The notes beneath the pieces are model-generated. The model was not told where the DNA came from. It saw nothing but the letters and a program-made list of their open reading frames with translations, and searched no databases. The position numbers and the translations under genes were made by a program. From contig NZ_JACOOY010000001.1 of the NCBI RefSeq assembly GCF_014287705.1, positions 1-64,000 of the forward strand: 64,000 bases of DNA. Reading direction: 5' to 3'. The DNA is from Dorea_D hominis. Its GTDB lineage: Bacteria > Bacillota > Clostridia > Lachnospirales > Lachnospiraceae. This document shows, piece after piece, positions 1 to 8,233 of this stretch (position 1 is the stretch's first letter; each line of letters starts with the position of its first letter).

Positions 1-112
1 CTTTCACAATGCTACAGTGAATTGAAAATATTTTTCAGCATATTGACCAAAATTTCAATAAACTATTGTTATTGTTGAAAAATATTTTCAATTCACTGTA
101 GCATTGTGAAAG
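1..112. repeat. Perfect 37-bp inverted repeat around a 38-bp AT-rich centre
   Basis: Positions 1-37 are the exact reverse complement of 76-112, both arms AT-rich and ending in the sequence CTTTCACAATGC. The 38-bp centre has its own weak symmetry (TATTGA ... TCAATA). The left arm begins at the first base of the window, so the repeat may extend further left. No ORF and no terminal T-run of a normal terminator is visible. It could be the hairpin of a miniature transposable element, a palindromic extragenic element, or one end of something larger. Only the symmetry is certain. Confidence 0.85.
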
Positions 113-212
113 CTGTTTGATATTATCTTATTTGTATAAAAATTAGATAGTTTTTTCATCTTTTCCACAATTCATACACTTTAAGTTGATCTATTTTAAT
201 TTGATTGTACAT

Positions 213-253
213 AAAAAAAACACCTTTTTGTATATTTTGCAAAAAGGTGTTTT
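213..253 (-). terminator. Rho-independent terminator after chrA pair
   Basis: The stem AAAACACCTTTTTG (217-230) pairs with CAAAAAGGTGTTTT (240-253). Read on the minus strand it is followed by a run of eight T (complement of 213-220). It lies about 65 bp downstream of the minus-strand chromate transporter stop, so it most likely ends the chrA/bioB transcript. Confidence 0.8.
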
Positions 254-319
254 AAATCGTATATGCAAATGAATAAAATCTGTACCTTAGTCTTTGGTAA
301 AATCCCCAAAAATTCTTCA

Positions 320-880
320 CTATTTGACATAACAAAATATGACATTTAGTATGCCTGCCAGTAGCATGACTATAATCGGGTTCCATTTTTTCCAGCATAA
401 TAATATCAGACAAATCAGAAAAATTACGAAAAGCGGTATATTTATACCAGTGACAGACAGTACACTGCCTGCTTCCAAGAAAGCATTTTTTAAAATACTG
501 ACTCCTGCGGAGGCAATTAGTGCGACTACTGCCGGGCGCAGGGATTTCAAAACTCCCTGCAACAAATCTAATTTCCGGTATTTTAAGTATAGTTTCGCAA
601 TAGCTGTCACAATAATACAGGACGGAAGGATATTCCCAAGTGTTGCTGCAAGCGCTCCCGGCACTCCTGCTACTTTAATTCCAACAAATGTTGCCGAATT
701 GATGGCGATCGGTCCGGGTGTCATCTGTGATAATGTAATAAGATCTGTAAATTCTTTAACATCCAGCCATCTGTGCGCATCGACGATTTGGCTCTGAATA
801 AGCGGAAGCGCTGCATAACCACCGCCAAAGCTGAATAATCCAACCTGAAGGAAACTAAGGAAAAGCTGGATATAAATCAT
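320..880 (-). CDS. chrA: Half-size chromate transporter (CHR family), second subunit
   Basis: This 186-residue integral membrane protein is a single CHR domain, half the length of classical ChrA (about 390-400 residues). The N-terminus has the family signature FGGGYAALPL (about residues 18-27), followed by TPGPIAINSATFVG (about residues 55-68); four to five hydrophobic segments follow. CHR proteins export chromate, or move related oxyanions, across the cytoplasmic membrane. Its start overlaps the stop of the upstream paralogue by 4 nt, so the two are probably translationally coupled and form a heterodimer, as described for paired short CHR proteins. The actual substrate in a gut-type anaerobe is unknown. 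Confidence 0.9.
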   Translation of the reverse strand: MIYIQLFLSFLQVGLFSFGGGYAALPLIQSQIVDAHRWLDVKEFTDLITLSQMTPGPIAINSATFVGIKVAGVPGALAATLGNILPSCIIVTAIAKLYLKYRKLDLLQGVLKSLRPAVVALIASAGVSILKNAFLEAGSVLSVTGINIPLFVIFLICLILLCWKKWNPIIVMLLAGILNVIFCYVK

Positions 881-1443
881 TTCCGCACCTTCCTTTCAAG
901 CATAGTCCGTATAACACCAAGGATTCCGCATCCGAGAATAATCCAGACGATATTAATTTCCCCGCTGCATGCAAGAAGAAATGAAAGAATCAGAACAAGC
1001 AAGGATATCACATCTTTCTCCTTTATAACCGAACATCCCATCCCAAAAGTAACAGAAGCAATCACAGCTCCCACACCCGCCTGCATACCTTCCAGCATCC
1101 GTGCAACCAGCAGGTTGGAGCGGAATGCCTGATAGCAGACAGATAATATCGATATAATGACAAAAGGAGGGATAACTGTTCCGAAAATAGCAACGAATGC
1201 GCCTAGAATTCCTGCCAGTTTATATCCGACAACAATCGCGCCGTTGACAGCAATTGCCCCCGGCGCTGACTGGGCGATTGCCACAAGATCCAGCATCTCC
1301 TCCTCATCGATCCAGTGTCTGGCATCGACAAAATCTTTTTTCATTAATGACACAATGACATATCCACCTCCAAAGGTGAATGTGCTTAAATATAAAGTTG
1401 ATAAAAATAAAGTCCGAAGTATTTTACTATTCTTTTTTTTCAT
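877..1443 (-). CDS. chrA: Half-size chromate transporter (CHR family), first subunit
   Basis: This 188-residue CHR-domain membrane protein is the partner of the gene that overlaps its 3' end by 4 nt. It shows the same two signatures as its partner: TFGGGYVIVSLM near residue 23 and the APGAIAVNGAIVVG segment near residue 55. Antiparallel or dimeric assembly of two short CHR proteins is known for the family, so the pair probably makes one transporter. It starts only about 10 bp after the bioB stop and so appears to share its transcript; whether this reflects function or simple proximity is not clear. Confidence 0.9.
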   Translation of the reverse strand: MKKKNSKILRTLFLSTLYLSTFTFGGGYVIVSLMKKDFVDARHWIDEEEMLDLVAIAQSAPGAIAVNGAIVVGYKLAGILGAFVAIFGTVIPPFVIISILSVCYQAFRSNLLVARMLEGMQAGVGAVIASVTFGMGCSVIKEKDVISLLVLILSFLLACSGEINIVWIILGCGILGVIRTMLERKVRK

Positions 1444-1452
1444 TGTATTATC

Positions 1453-2436
1453 CTACTCTTCGTCTGTAGACTCTATTTCACCGTCAAATCCGGCATCTCG
1501 AATCATCTGCATTGTAGCATCAATCCCCTGACCGTCTGCGGTCAGATATCCGGATGCGAAAATCGAATCAACAACTTTGAAAAGCGTCGGCTCTATTCCT
1601 TTAAAATATACTTCTCTTCCGGCCGCACAACGGATATCAGAAGTCGGGATCATAAGTCTTGCAAGGCATAAAACTTTCATGCAGTATTCCGGTGTAAGTC
1701 CGGAAATATCCCTGTCTGCAAGTCGTGTCCCCGGAATCGGAAGCAGGAAATTGATTGGTACAGATTCCGGATGAATTTCACGAAGATCCAGAAGCATGTC
1801 CACAACATCTTCTTTTCTCTCTCCCATTCCGATAATACCACCGCTGCAGATCTCAAAGCCGATATCCTGAAGCATATGTATATTTGCCACACGCTGCTCG
1901 TAAGTGTGCGTCGTACAAATCTCCGGGTAAAATCTCCGGCTGCTGTTCAGATTATGATTGATCCTGTCCAGTCCGGCATCTTTTAAAAGTCTCGCCTGCT
2001 TCTCCGTCAGAAATCCAATAGAACAGCAGATTTGCGTTCCTTTCTTCTTCATTTCCCGGATACGTTCTGCAAGATCTTCAATCTCTGCATCTGAAAACTG
2101 AATTCCGCTCAGACCGATACAATGTCTTGCCAGATGCTTGTCATCTACCAGATCGTTATCCCCGTAAAGTTTTTCATCCGAAACACGACGATATTTTTCA
2201 ATGGCCGCATGCGACTCGCAGGACTGTGCACAATATGCACAGTTCTGCGAACAGTTTCCGCTGCGGACATTAGTCAGAAGCTGTACGCTTACTTTCTTGC
2301 CTTTATACTTTGTACGGAGCGCATAGGCACATGCGATCAGATCATCCATGTCTTCCTTTGGAAGATTTAAAATTTTAATTGCTTCCTCTCTCGTAAGTCT
2401 CTTTGTCTCATCCCAGTGTTTCAACCATTCTTTCAT
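1453..2436 (-). CDS. bioB: Biotin synthase, radical SAM (probably anaerobic type)
   Basis: This enzyme inserts sulfur into dethiobiotin to form biotin. It is 327 residues long, normal for the family. The radical-SAM cluster motif is C62-x3-C66-x2-C69 (GNCSQNCAYCAQS). Other conserved residues are the NHNLNSS segment (about 160-166), ICSGGIIGMGE with C197, and the IRCAAGRE segment with R269, the position of the arginine that ligates the [2Fe-2S] cluster in E. coli BioB. Extra cysteines occur at C137-C138 and C270, next to auxiliary-cluster positions. No other biotin genes are in the window, so dethiobiotin must be made elsewhere or scavenged. Only about 20 bp separate it from the symporter gene upstream. 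Confidence 0.92.
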   Translation of the reverse strand: MKEWLKHWDETKRLTREEAIKILNLPKEDMDDLIACAYALRTKYKGKKVSVQLLTNVRSGNCSQNCAYCAQSCESHAAIEKYRRVSDEKLYGDNDLVDDKHLARHCIGLSGIQFSDAEIEDLAERIREMKKKGTQICCSIGFLTEKQARLLKDAGLDRINHNLNSSRRFYPEICTTHTYEQRVANIHMLQDIGFEICSGGIIGMGERKEDVVDMLLDLREIHPESVPINFLLPIPGTRLADRDISGLTPEYCMKVLCLARLMIPTSDIRCAAGREVYFKGIEPTLFKVVDSIFASGYLTADGQGIDATMQMIRDAGFDGEIESTDEE

Positions 2437-2457
2437 AGAAACATCTCTCCTTTTATC

Positions 2458-3747
2458 TTAAGCTTTTTCTTCCTTTTTATTAAATATCTCACGATCCAGC
2501 GCCTTGTTCTGATGTGCAACGATTGTTGTACATACAGCATCACCTGTAATATTAACGGCTGTTCGTGTCATGTCAAGAATACGGTCAATACCCATGATCA
2601 GTCCGATTGCCTCAACCGGGAGTCCTACAGAATTAAATACCATTGTAAGTGTAACAAGACCTACACTTGGTACTCCGGCCGTTCCGATAGATGCAAGTGT
2701 CGCTGTCCCGATAACCGTAACATAATCGGTAAGAGAAAGATGGATTCCAAATGCCTGTGCCGCAAACACAACAGCTACACCCTGCATAATCGCTGTTCCA
2801 TCCATATTGATCGTCGCACCAAGCGGGATCGTAAAGGACGAAATTTTCTTGGATACACCCATTTTTTTAGACAGCGTATCGATGGAAAGCGGAATGGTCG
2901 CATTGGATGTTGCTGTTGAAAATGCAAACGCCATAACCGGGAAGAATTTTTTAATAAATTTGAATGGATTCAGTCCTGTAAATCCTTTTAAAAGTCCCAG
3001 ATATACAACAAAACACTGCAGGGCAAGTGCAAGCAGGACACCGATCATGTATTTTGCAAGCGGAATGAACGCGCTGAAACCGATATTAGCAAAAGTGCGT
3101 GCGATCAGGCAGAACACTCCGATCGGAGCAAGTCCCATAACCATCATTGTCATTTCCATCATGATGTCATTGAACTGACTGAAGAAATTGCTGACTGTCT
3201 CTGTACGCTCTCCTAGTTTTGCCAGAATAACACCGACGATCAGTGCAAATACAATAATCTGAAGCATTGTTCCGTTTGCCAGCGCATTCAGCGGATTGTC
3301 CGGAATGATATTCAGAAGCGTTTCTGTCAGTGTAGTTGCTTTCATGGACTCCACTTCCGCAGCATTCTGCTGAATACTGCTCATATCCAGTCCTTTGCCA
3401 GGATTAATTAGATTACCGACAGATAACGCAACTGTAACTGCAACGGCTGTTGTAAACAGATAAAAAACGAGTGTACGCACGCCGACTGTTCCGAGTTTTT
3501 TTGTATCTCCAATCGACATACTTCCACATACGATCGAACAAAATACAAGTGGAACAACAAGCATCTTCATCAAACGGATGAATCCTTGTCCGATTACATA
3601 TAAAATTCCTTCTACGATTACATCATCTTTGATACTGCTTTTCGGGACAAGATAACATAAAATCACACCAAACAGCGCTCCTGCAAGAAGGGAAATGAAT
3701 ATTTTCGTAGTAAGTCCCATCTTTTTCTTTTCTTTTGTATTACTCAT
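2458..3747 (-). CDS. Dicarboxylate/amino acid:cation symporter (DAACS family)
   Basis: This 429-residue membrane protein belongs to the glutamate/aspartate/C4-dicarboxylate symporter family. The C-terminal half carries the substrate and Na+ site motifs: the serine-rich ATSNATIPLS segment, GATINMDGTAI (NMDGT), and DRILDMTRTAVNITGDA. The chosen ATG at 3747 follows GGAGGAG and overlaps the last 8 nt of the upstream reductase gene. A longer reading to 3888 would run through that gene and adds a non-homologous N-terminus. Family members import glutamate, aspartate, succinate/fumarate, or in one branch serine/threonine; the exact substrate cannot be called. Confidence 0.9.
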   Translation of the reverse strand: MSNTKEKKKMGLTTKIFISLLAGALFGVILCYLVPKSSIKDDVIVEGILYVIGQGFIRLMKMLVVPLVFCSIVCGSMSIGDTKKLGTVGVRTLVFYLFTTAVAVTVALSVGNLINPGKGLDMSSIQQNAAEVESMKATTLTETLLNIIPDNPLNALANGTMLQIIVFALIVGVILAKLGERTETVSNFFSQFNDIMMEMTMMVMGLAPIGVFCLIARTFANIGFSAFIPLAKYMIGVLLALALQCFVVYLGLLKGFTGLNPFKFIKKFFPVMAFAFSTATSNATIPLSIDTLSKKMGVSKKISSFTIPLGATINMDGTAIMQGVAVVFAAQAFGIHLSLTDYVTVIGTATLASIGTAGVPSVGLVTLTMVFNSVGLPVEAIGLIMGIDRILDMTRTAVNITGDAVCTTIVAHQNKALDREIFNKKEEKA

Positions 3748-4597
3748 GAGTCTCCTCCTTCCACTCGGCAATGTATTCCTCAAGAGACTGTTTCCATTTC
3801 GGCATTTCATATACATCAATGATCCGTAAAATAAAATTATCCAGAACCGCATATGCTGGCCGTACCAGATGTTCTTTAGAATCTGCAATTGAAATCTCTT
3901 TTACTTCTGCATGAAGACCTGCCAGAGATAGAATCTCTCTTGCAAAATCATATCGACTGCAAAGTCCTTTACATGTTGCATGATAGGTTCCATATTCATT
4001 TGTTGTAATAAGATACAAAATAATACGTGCCAAATCCTTCGCACTGGTCGGACATCCGGTCTCATCTATTGCAGCCTCGATCAACTCTCCATTTCCCGCC
4101 TTCCGCAATACACGTGTCACAAAATTATCGCCATGTCCAAAAATCCAGCTGCTCCGAATCACAAAATGTTTGTGTGTAAATTCCCGCACATAATTTTCAC
4201 CGGCTCTCTTAGAGCGTCCGTACACGGTCTTCGGATTCGTATCATCAAATTCACTGTAAGGCGTATTTTTGTTACCATCGAAGACATCATCTGTAGATAT
4301 ATGGACGATTTTAGCACCGATCTTACGTGCGACGATACTTAAATTTCTTGCACCGAGTGCATTAACACGGTACGCCAGTTCCGGTTCTTTTTCACAAAGA
4401 TCCATATCTGTGATTCCGGCACAGTTGATGATCACATCCGGACGGTTGATCTCACCAAAGCTTAATACTTCATCTGTCTGTGTGATATCCAACTCATCTT
4501 TATCTGTGTTAAAAACTTCCATCTCCAGTGGATCTAACACTTCGTTAATAGCAGTTCCGATCTGTCCTGCCGATCCTGCAATCCATATTTTTAACAT
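3740..4597 (-). CDS. RmlD-like dTDP-4-dehydrorhamnose reductase family protein
   Basis: This 285-residue extended-SDR protein has an N-terminal Rossmann motif GSAGQIG (about residues 8-14), the catalytic STDDVFDG ... YGRSK pair (YxxxK near residue 130), and the SSWIFGHGDNFV segment typical of RmlD. RmlD makes dTDP-L-rhamnose, but the usual rmlABC partners are not in the window, so a dedicated rhamnose role is not supported and a related nucleotide-sugar or methionine-adenosyltransferase-beta-like role is possible. The stop overlaps the downstream symporter start. Confidence 0.8.
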   Translation of the reverse strand: MLKIWIAGSAGQIGTAINEVLDPLEMEVFNTDKDELDITQTDEVLSFGEINRPDVIINCAGITDMDLCEKEPELAYRVNALGARNLSIVARKIGAKIVHISTDDVFDGNKNTPYSEFDDTNPKTVYGRSKRAGENYVREFTHKHFVIRSSWIFGHGDNFVTRVLRKAGNGELIEAAIDETGCPTSAKDLARIILYLITTNEYGTYHATCKGLCSRYDFAREILSLAGLHAEVKEISIADSKEHLVRPAYAVLDNFILRIIDVYEMPKWKQSLEEYIAEWKEETHE

Positions 4598-4636
4598 GTT
4601 TCATCCTCCTCTTTCGTTCCTCATTTACTCATGAAA

Positions 4637-4939
4637 TTACCGGTGTTCCAGAATCGGAAACGCCGATGTATCTTCAGAGATCATTTGAATGATTTCTGAG
4701 CTGTTCACACTCATAAACTCATCCTTTTTGTAATCCATTGCAACAAATGCAGCAAACAGCAGAAAGCTTATGAAAAGCCGGAGCCCCAGTGTACCGCTCT
4801 TAAATTCCTGCGGCTCTTCATAAAGCAAACGGTATGCCGCTCCATATCTCGGGTGTACCGCCGGAGAGTCATAAGAATCCCGGTACAGTTCCCGTGTCCG
4901 CATTAATAATTTCTGCCTTCGTCTTTCTGCTTCATTCAA
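4637..4939 (-). CDS. Hypothetical small protein with one membrane segment
   Basis: I do not recognise this 100-residue protein. It has a basic, charged N-terminal half, one hydrophobic stretch (LFISFLLFAAFVAM, about residues 55-68) and an acidic tail. It is probably anchored by that single segment with the basic half inside. The longest frame begins with TTG at 4939, just after an in-frame stop; an ATG at 4903 is the alternative. Neither has a convincing Shine-Dalgarno. It sits between the his operon and the RmlD-like gene. Confidence 0.6.
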   Translation of the reverse strand: MNEAERRRQKLLMRTRELYRDSYDSPAVHPRYGAAYRLLYEEPQEFKSGTLGLRLFISFLLFAAFVAMDYKKDEFMSVNSSEIIQMISEDTSAFPILEHR

Positions 4940-5014
4940 TCCCGGTCACATCCTTTCCACTCTAGGATATGCATGGATATTCGGTTCTATACCTGAAAAG
5001 ACAGTGCACGCGCA

Positions 5015-6298
5015 TTAGCGGCTTGCCAGTTCTTTTACAATATCTTCCCAGTTCAGTCCTTTTTCAACCATTAATACAATCATATGATAAAGGAAATCCG
5101 AGATCTCATACTTCGTCTCTTCTGCACTTGGATTCTTGGCAGCGATCACAATCTCCGTTGCCTCTTCGCCGATTTTTTTCAAAATCTTATCAATTCCTTT
5201 ATCAAATAAATAATTCGTATAAGAACCCTCTTTTGGATTCTCTTTTCTGTCTACAACGGTATTATAGATGATTTCAAAAACTTCCAGCGGATTTGCTTCG
5301 TTATATTCCGTTCCTGCAAGGTGCTGGAAAAAACAGGTCGGATTACCGGTGTGACATGCCGCACCAACCTGATCTACTTTTGCAAGTAACGTATCATAAT
5401 CACAGTCAATTGTCAGCGACTTGACATACTGGAAATGCCCGCTTGTCTCACCTTTCACCCAGAGCTTCTGGCGGCTTCTGCTGAAGTAAGTCATTTTTCC
5501 TGTTTTGATCGTCTGATCAAATGATTCTTCATTCATATAGGCTAACATCAATACTTCTCTCGTCTTATAATGCTGTACAATAACCGGGATCAGCCCCTGC
5601 TCATTTGTCTTAAACTGTGAAAATTCCATAATACTTTCAAAAGAAGTCATCTGGATGCCTTCCTCTGAACACTCTTTCTTAAATTCCACAAAATCCATAT
5701 CCGGCTGACTGACATATTTTCCTGAAAGCCCTTTCACTCCCGGACATTTAAGTATCTTGAATAACTCCGGTTTTTCCAGCGTATCTGTTACGATTACACA
5801 TGGAATATCCGTTACGTCCATAACCGAATTAAGATCCAGACGATGCATGAACACAATCTCACTGGAATATTCATCAATCAGATGCTGATGTTTGAAAAGC
5901 GCATCAAAATCATTCAGCGATACTGCAATTTTCTCTTTTCCAAAACGTTTTGCCGCCTCTTCCACTGCCTTCGCACTGTCCGGTTTGGAAAAATTCAGCA
6001 TTGCACGCTTTGCTCCGGCATACAAAATCTTCTTTACATCCTCCTGCCGTTTGATATTACCACCCGCTACCATTGGGATACGGATCAAGCGATTAATACG
6101 GCGCATCAAGTCAATGGCTTCTTCGTGCTCATCATCAGATGTAGAAAGATCGAACACAAGCAACTCATCTGCCCCGTGATCGCTGTAGTATTTTGCAAGT
6201 GCGATCACATCGTCCTGTAATACGCTCTTATCATTAAACCATTTTACAGCCTTCCCACCTGCAATAAAAATGCAGGGAATCAATCTTTTATAACTCAT
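5015..6298 (-). CDS. hisIE: HisF-like domain fused to HisIE (PRA-cyclohydrolase/PR-ATP pyrophosphohydrolase)
   Basis: The 427-residue protein has three parts. Residues 1-215 are a HisF/HisA-like beta/alpha barrel; residues about 225-325 are HisI, with DCDYDTLL and the HTGNPTCFF metal segment; residues about 340-427 are HisE, with the GEEATEIVIAAKN and ISDFLYHMIVLM helices. HisIE removes pyrophosphate from phosphoribosyl-ATP and opens the ring of phosphoribosyl-AMP. The barrel domain looks catalytically dead: F11 stands where HisF has its catalytic Asp11, and the second acid is replaced in VSLNDFDA. Plain HisIE is about 200-230 residues, so this is a genuine N-terminal fusion. It is the last gene of the his operon. 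Confidence 0.9.
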   Translation of the reverse strand: MSYKRLIPCIFIAGGKAVKWFNDKSVLQDDVIALAKYYSDHGADELLVFDLSTSDDEHEEAIDLMRRINRLIRIPMVAGGNIKRQEDVKKILYAGAKRAMLNFSKPDSAKAVEEAAKRFGKEKIAVSLNDFDALFKHQHLIDEYSSEIVFMHRLDLNSVMDVTDIPCVIVTDTLEKPELFKILKCPGVKGLSGKYVSQPDMDFVEFKKECSEEGIQMTSFESIMEFSQFKTNEQGLIPVIVQHYKTREVLMLAYMNEESFDQTIKTGKMTYFSRSRQKLWVKGETSGHFQYVKSLTIDCDYDTLLAKVDQVGAACHTGNPTCFFQHLAGTEYNEANPLEVFEIIYNTVVDRKENPKEGSYTNYLFDKGIDKILKKIGEEATEIVIAAKNPSAEETKYEISDFLYHMIVLMVEKGLNWEDIVKELASR

Positions 6299-6316
6299 AT
6301 ATGTTCAAAAACTCCT

Positions 6317-6904
6317 TTAAAGACTTCCTTTTGTCGTCCACGCTTCTTTGATCCGTGGTTCATCCATAGTTGCCATATCAAGCGCTTTTCCAAAACTTTT
6401 GAAAAGTGCTTCAGCCATGTGATGATTGTTCTCACCATCCATAATCTTAAGATGGATGTTCATTCCTGCGCTGTAAGAAACAGCATAGAAAAATTCTTTC
6501 ACCATCTCTGTGTCCATATCACCAATCTTTGGAACTGTAAATTCTGCATCATAGCGAAGGTATGGACGACCGGACAAATCTACCGCGCAAAGTGCTAGCG
6601 TCTCATCCATCGGAAGGATCATATTCCCAAAGCGTTTGATACCGACTTTATCTCCGATGGCTTTTAAAATGGCATTTCCTAGCACAATTCCTGTATCTTC
6701 GATCGTATGATGACTGTCTACATCCAGATCGCCATTTACTCGAACAGTCAGGTCGAACAGTCCATGTCTTGCAAATCCGTCCAACATATGGTCAAAAAAT
6801 CCAATCCCCGTATGAATATCGTTATTTCCGGTTCCATCCAGATTCAGCGTAATGGAAATGTCGGTTTCTTTTGTTTTTCTTTCACAAGTAACGATTCTGC
6901 TCAT
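6317..6904 (-). CDS. hisB: Imidazoleglycerol-phosphate dehydratase
   Basis: HisB dehydrates imidazole-glycerol phosphate to imidazole-acetol phosphate, the sixth step of histidine synthesis. At 195 residues it is the monofunctional bacterial form without the phosphatase domain of E. coli HisB. The two Mn-binding histidine clusters are visible: GFFDHMLDGFARH (about residues 36-48), DSHHTIEDTGI (about 63-73), and the later ENNHHMAEALFKSFG repeat (about 160-174). It lies 14 bp after hisD and 18 bp before hisIE on the same strand. Confidence 0.97.
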   Translation of the reverse strand: MSRIVTCERKTKETDISITLNLDGTGNNDIHTGIGFFDHMLDGFARHGLFDLTVRVNGDLDVDSHHTIEDTGIVLGNAILKAIGDKVGIKRFGNMILPMDETLALCAVDLSGRPYLRYDAEFTVPKIGDMDTEMVKEFFYAVSYSAGMNIHLKIMDGENNHHMAEALFKSFGKALDMATMDEPRIKEAWTTKGSL

Positions 6905-6918
6905 TTTTTACATCCTCC

Positions 6919-8214
6919 TTACTTCTTCTCAAAACGTACTTTGATGGAATTTGCATGTGCTGTCAGATGTTCTGCTTCTGCAAATTTTTCAATATCGGTA
7001 TGGATCGCACCAAGTGCCTCCTGTGAGTAAGCAATAATGCTTGATTTTTTAATAAAATCATCAACAGAAAGCGGTGAGAAGAATTTTGCTGTTCCGTTTG
7101 TCGGAAGGACATGGTTCGGTCCTGCAAAATAATCTCCAAGCGGTTCACTGGAATATTCGCCAATGAAAATAGCTCCTGCGTTGCGGATGCGTGTCATAAT
7201 GTCATACGGATTCTTTGTCTGGATCTCCAGATGTTCCGAAGCAATCTCATTCGCAATGTCAATCACTTCTTCCATGGTATCTGCTACCAGTATGTATCCA
7301 TAATTATCCAGTGATTTGCGGATGATCTCACTTCTGGAAAGTTCATTTAAAAATCCGTCTACTTCTTCAGATACCTTCTCTGCAAGCTTCTGGCTGGTTG
7401 TCACTAAAATTGCAGAAGCGAGCTCGTCATGTTCTGCCTGGGACAGAAGATCCGCAGCTACATAGCGTGGATTTGCTGTCTCATCAGCGATTACAAGGAT
7501 TTCACTTGGGCCTGCTATCGCATCAATGCTTACATGTCCGTATACAGCACGCTTTGCAAGTGCAACATAAATATTTCCAGGTCCTACAATTTTGTCAACC
7601 TTCGGGATACTCTCCGTTCCATAAGCAAGTGCAGCGATCGCCTGTGCGCCGCCGACTTTATATACAACATCAGCACCTGCTTCATGTGCTGCAACCAGTG
7701 TTGTCGGTGTGACTTTTCCGTCTTTTCCCGGAGGTGTTACCATTACGATTTCGTCAACTCCTGCAGCTTTCGCTGGTGCGATATTCATAAGGACAGAAGA
7801 CGGATAAGCAGCTTTTCCGCCTGGTACATAGACGCCGACTCTCTGAAGAGGTGTAACTTTCTGTCCAAGCATTGTTCCATTCGGTTTGCTCTCAAACCAG
7901 CTGTTCTGACGCTGTCTCTCGTGATAATCACGGATATTAAATAATGCCTTGCGGATAATACCTGTTAACTCTTCGCCGACTAATTCGTAAGCTTCTTTAA
8001 TCTCTTCTTCTGTTACTTTAATATTCGATGCATCAATCTTTGCTCCGTCAAATTTTTCTGTATATGTAAATACAGCCGCATCTTTTTCGCTGCGTACATG
8101 ATCCAGGATTTCTGCAACACCCTGCTCATATTTGCCATAGTTATTCGGACTTCTCTTTAAAAGATCCTCCAGCAGATTCATTTTTATATTCTTATCGAGA
8201 TGCTGTATTCTCAT
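6919..8214 (-). CDS. hisD: Histidinol dehydrogenase
   Basis: HisD oxidises L-histidinol to L-histidine in two NAD+-dependent steps with a catalytic zinc. Key segments are present: GVYVPGGKAAYPSS, KVGGAQAIAALAYGTESIP, VGPGNIYVALAKR, AGPSEILVIADE, SQAEHDE, and the SEHLEI and GPNHVLPT regions carrying zinc and catalytic histidine/glutamate residues. I chose the ATG at 8214 (431 residues) because TAGGAG lies 8 nt upstream. A frame opening at a GTG at 8223 would begin inside that ribosome binding site. Confidence 0.97.
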   Translation of the reverse strand: MRIQHLDKNIKMNLLEDLLKRSPNNYGKYEQGVAEILDHVRSEKDAAVFTYTEKFDGAKIDASNIKVTEEEIKEAYELVGEELTGIIRKALFNIRDYHERQRQNSWFESKPNGTMLGQKVTPLQRVGVYVPGGKAAYPSSVLMNIAPAKAAGVDEIVMVTPPGKDGKVTPTTLVAAHEAGADVVYKVGGAQAIAALAYGTESIPKVDKIVGPGNIYVALAKRAVYGHVSIDAIAGPSEILVIADETANPRYVAADLLSQAEHDELASAILVTTSQKLAEKVSEEVDGFLNELSRSEIIRKSLDNYGYILVADTMEEVIDIANEIASEHLEIQTKNPYDIMTRIRNAGAIFIGEYSSEPLGDYFAGPNHVLPTNGTAKFFSPLSVDDFIKKSSIIAYSQEALGAIHTDIEKFAEAEHLTAHANSIKVRFEKK

Positions 8215-8233
8215 TTTTATCACTCCTATATTC

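Noticed and set aside
1..112. Invertible promoter switch
   Set aside because: Arms are long enough, but the 38-bp centre is too short to hold a convincing promoter and no recombinase gene is in the window.
3748..3888. N-terminal extension of the dicarboxylate symporter frame
   Set aside because: It overlaps the RmlD-like gene, is not membrane-transporter-like, and a strong GGAGGAG site precedes the ATG at 3747.
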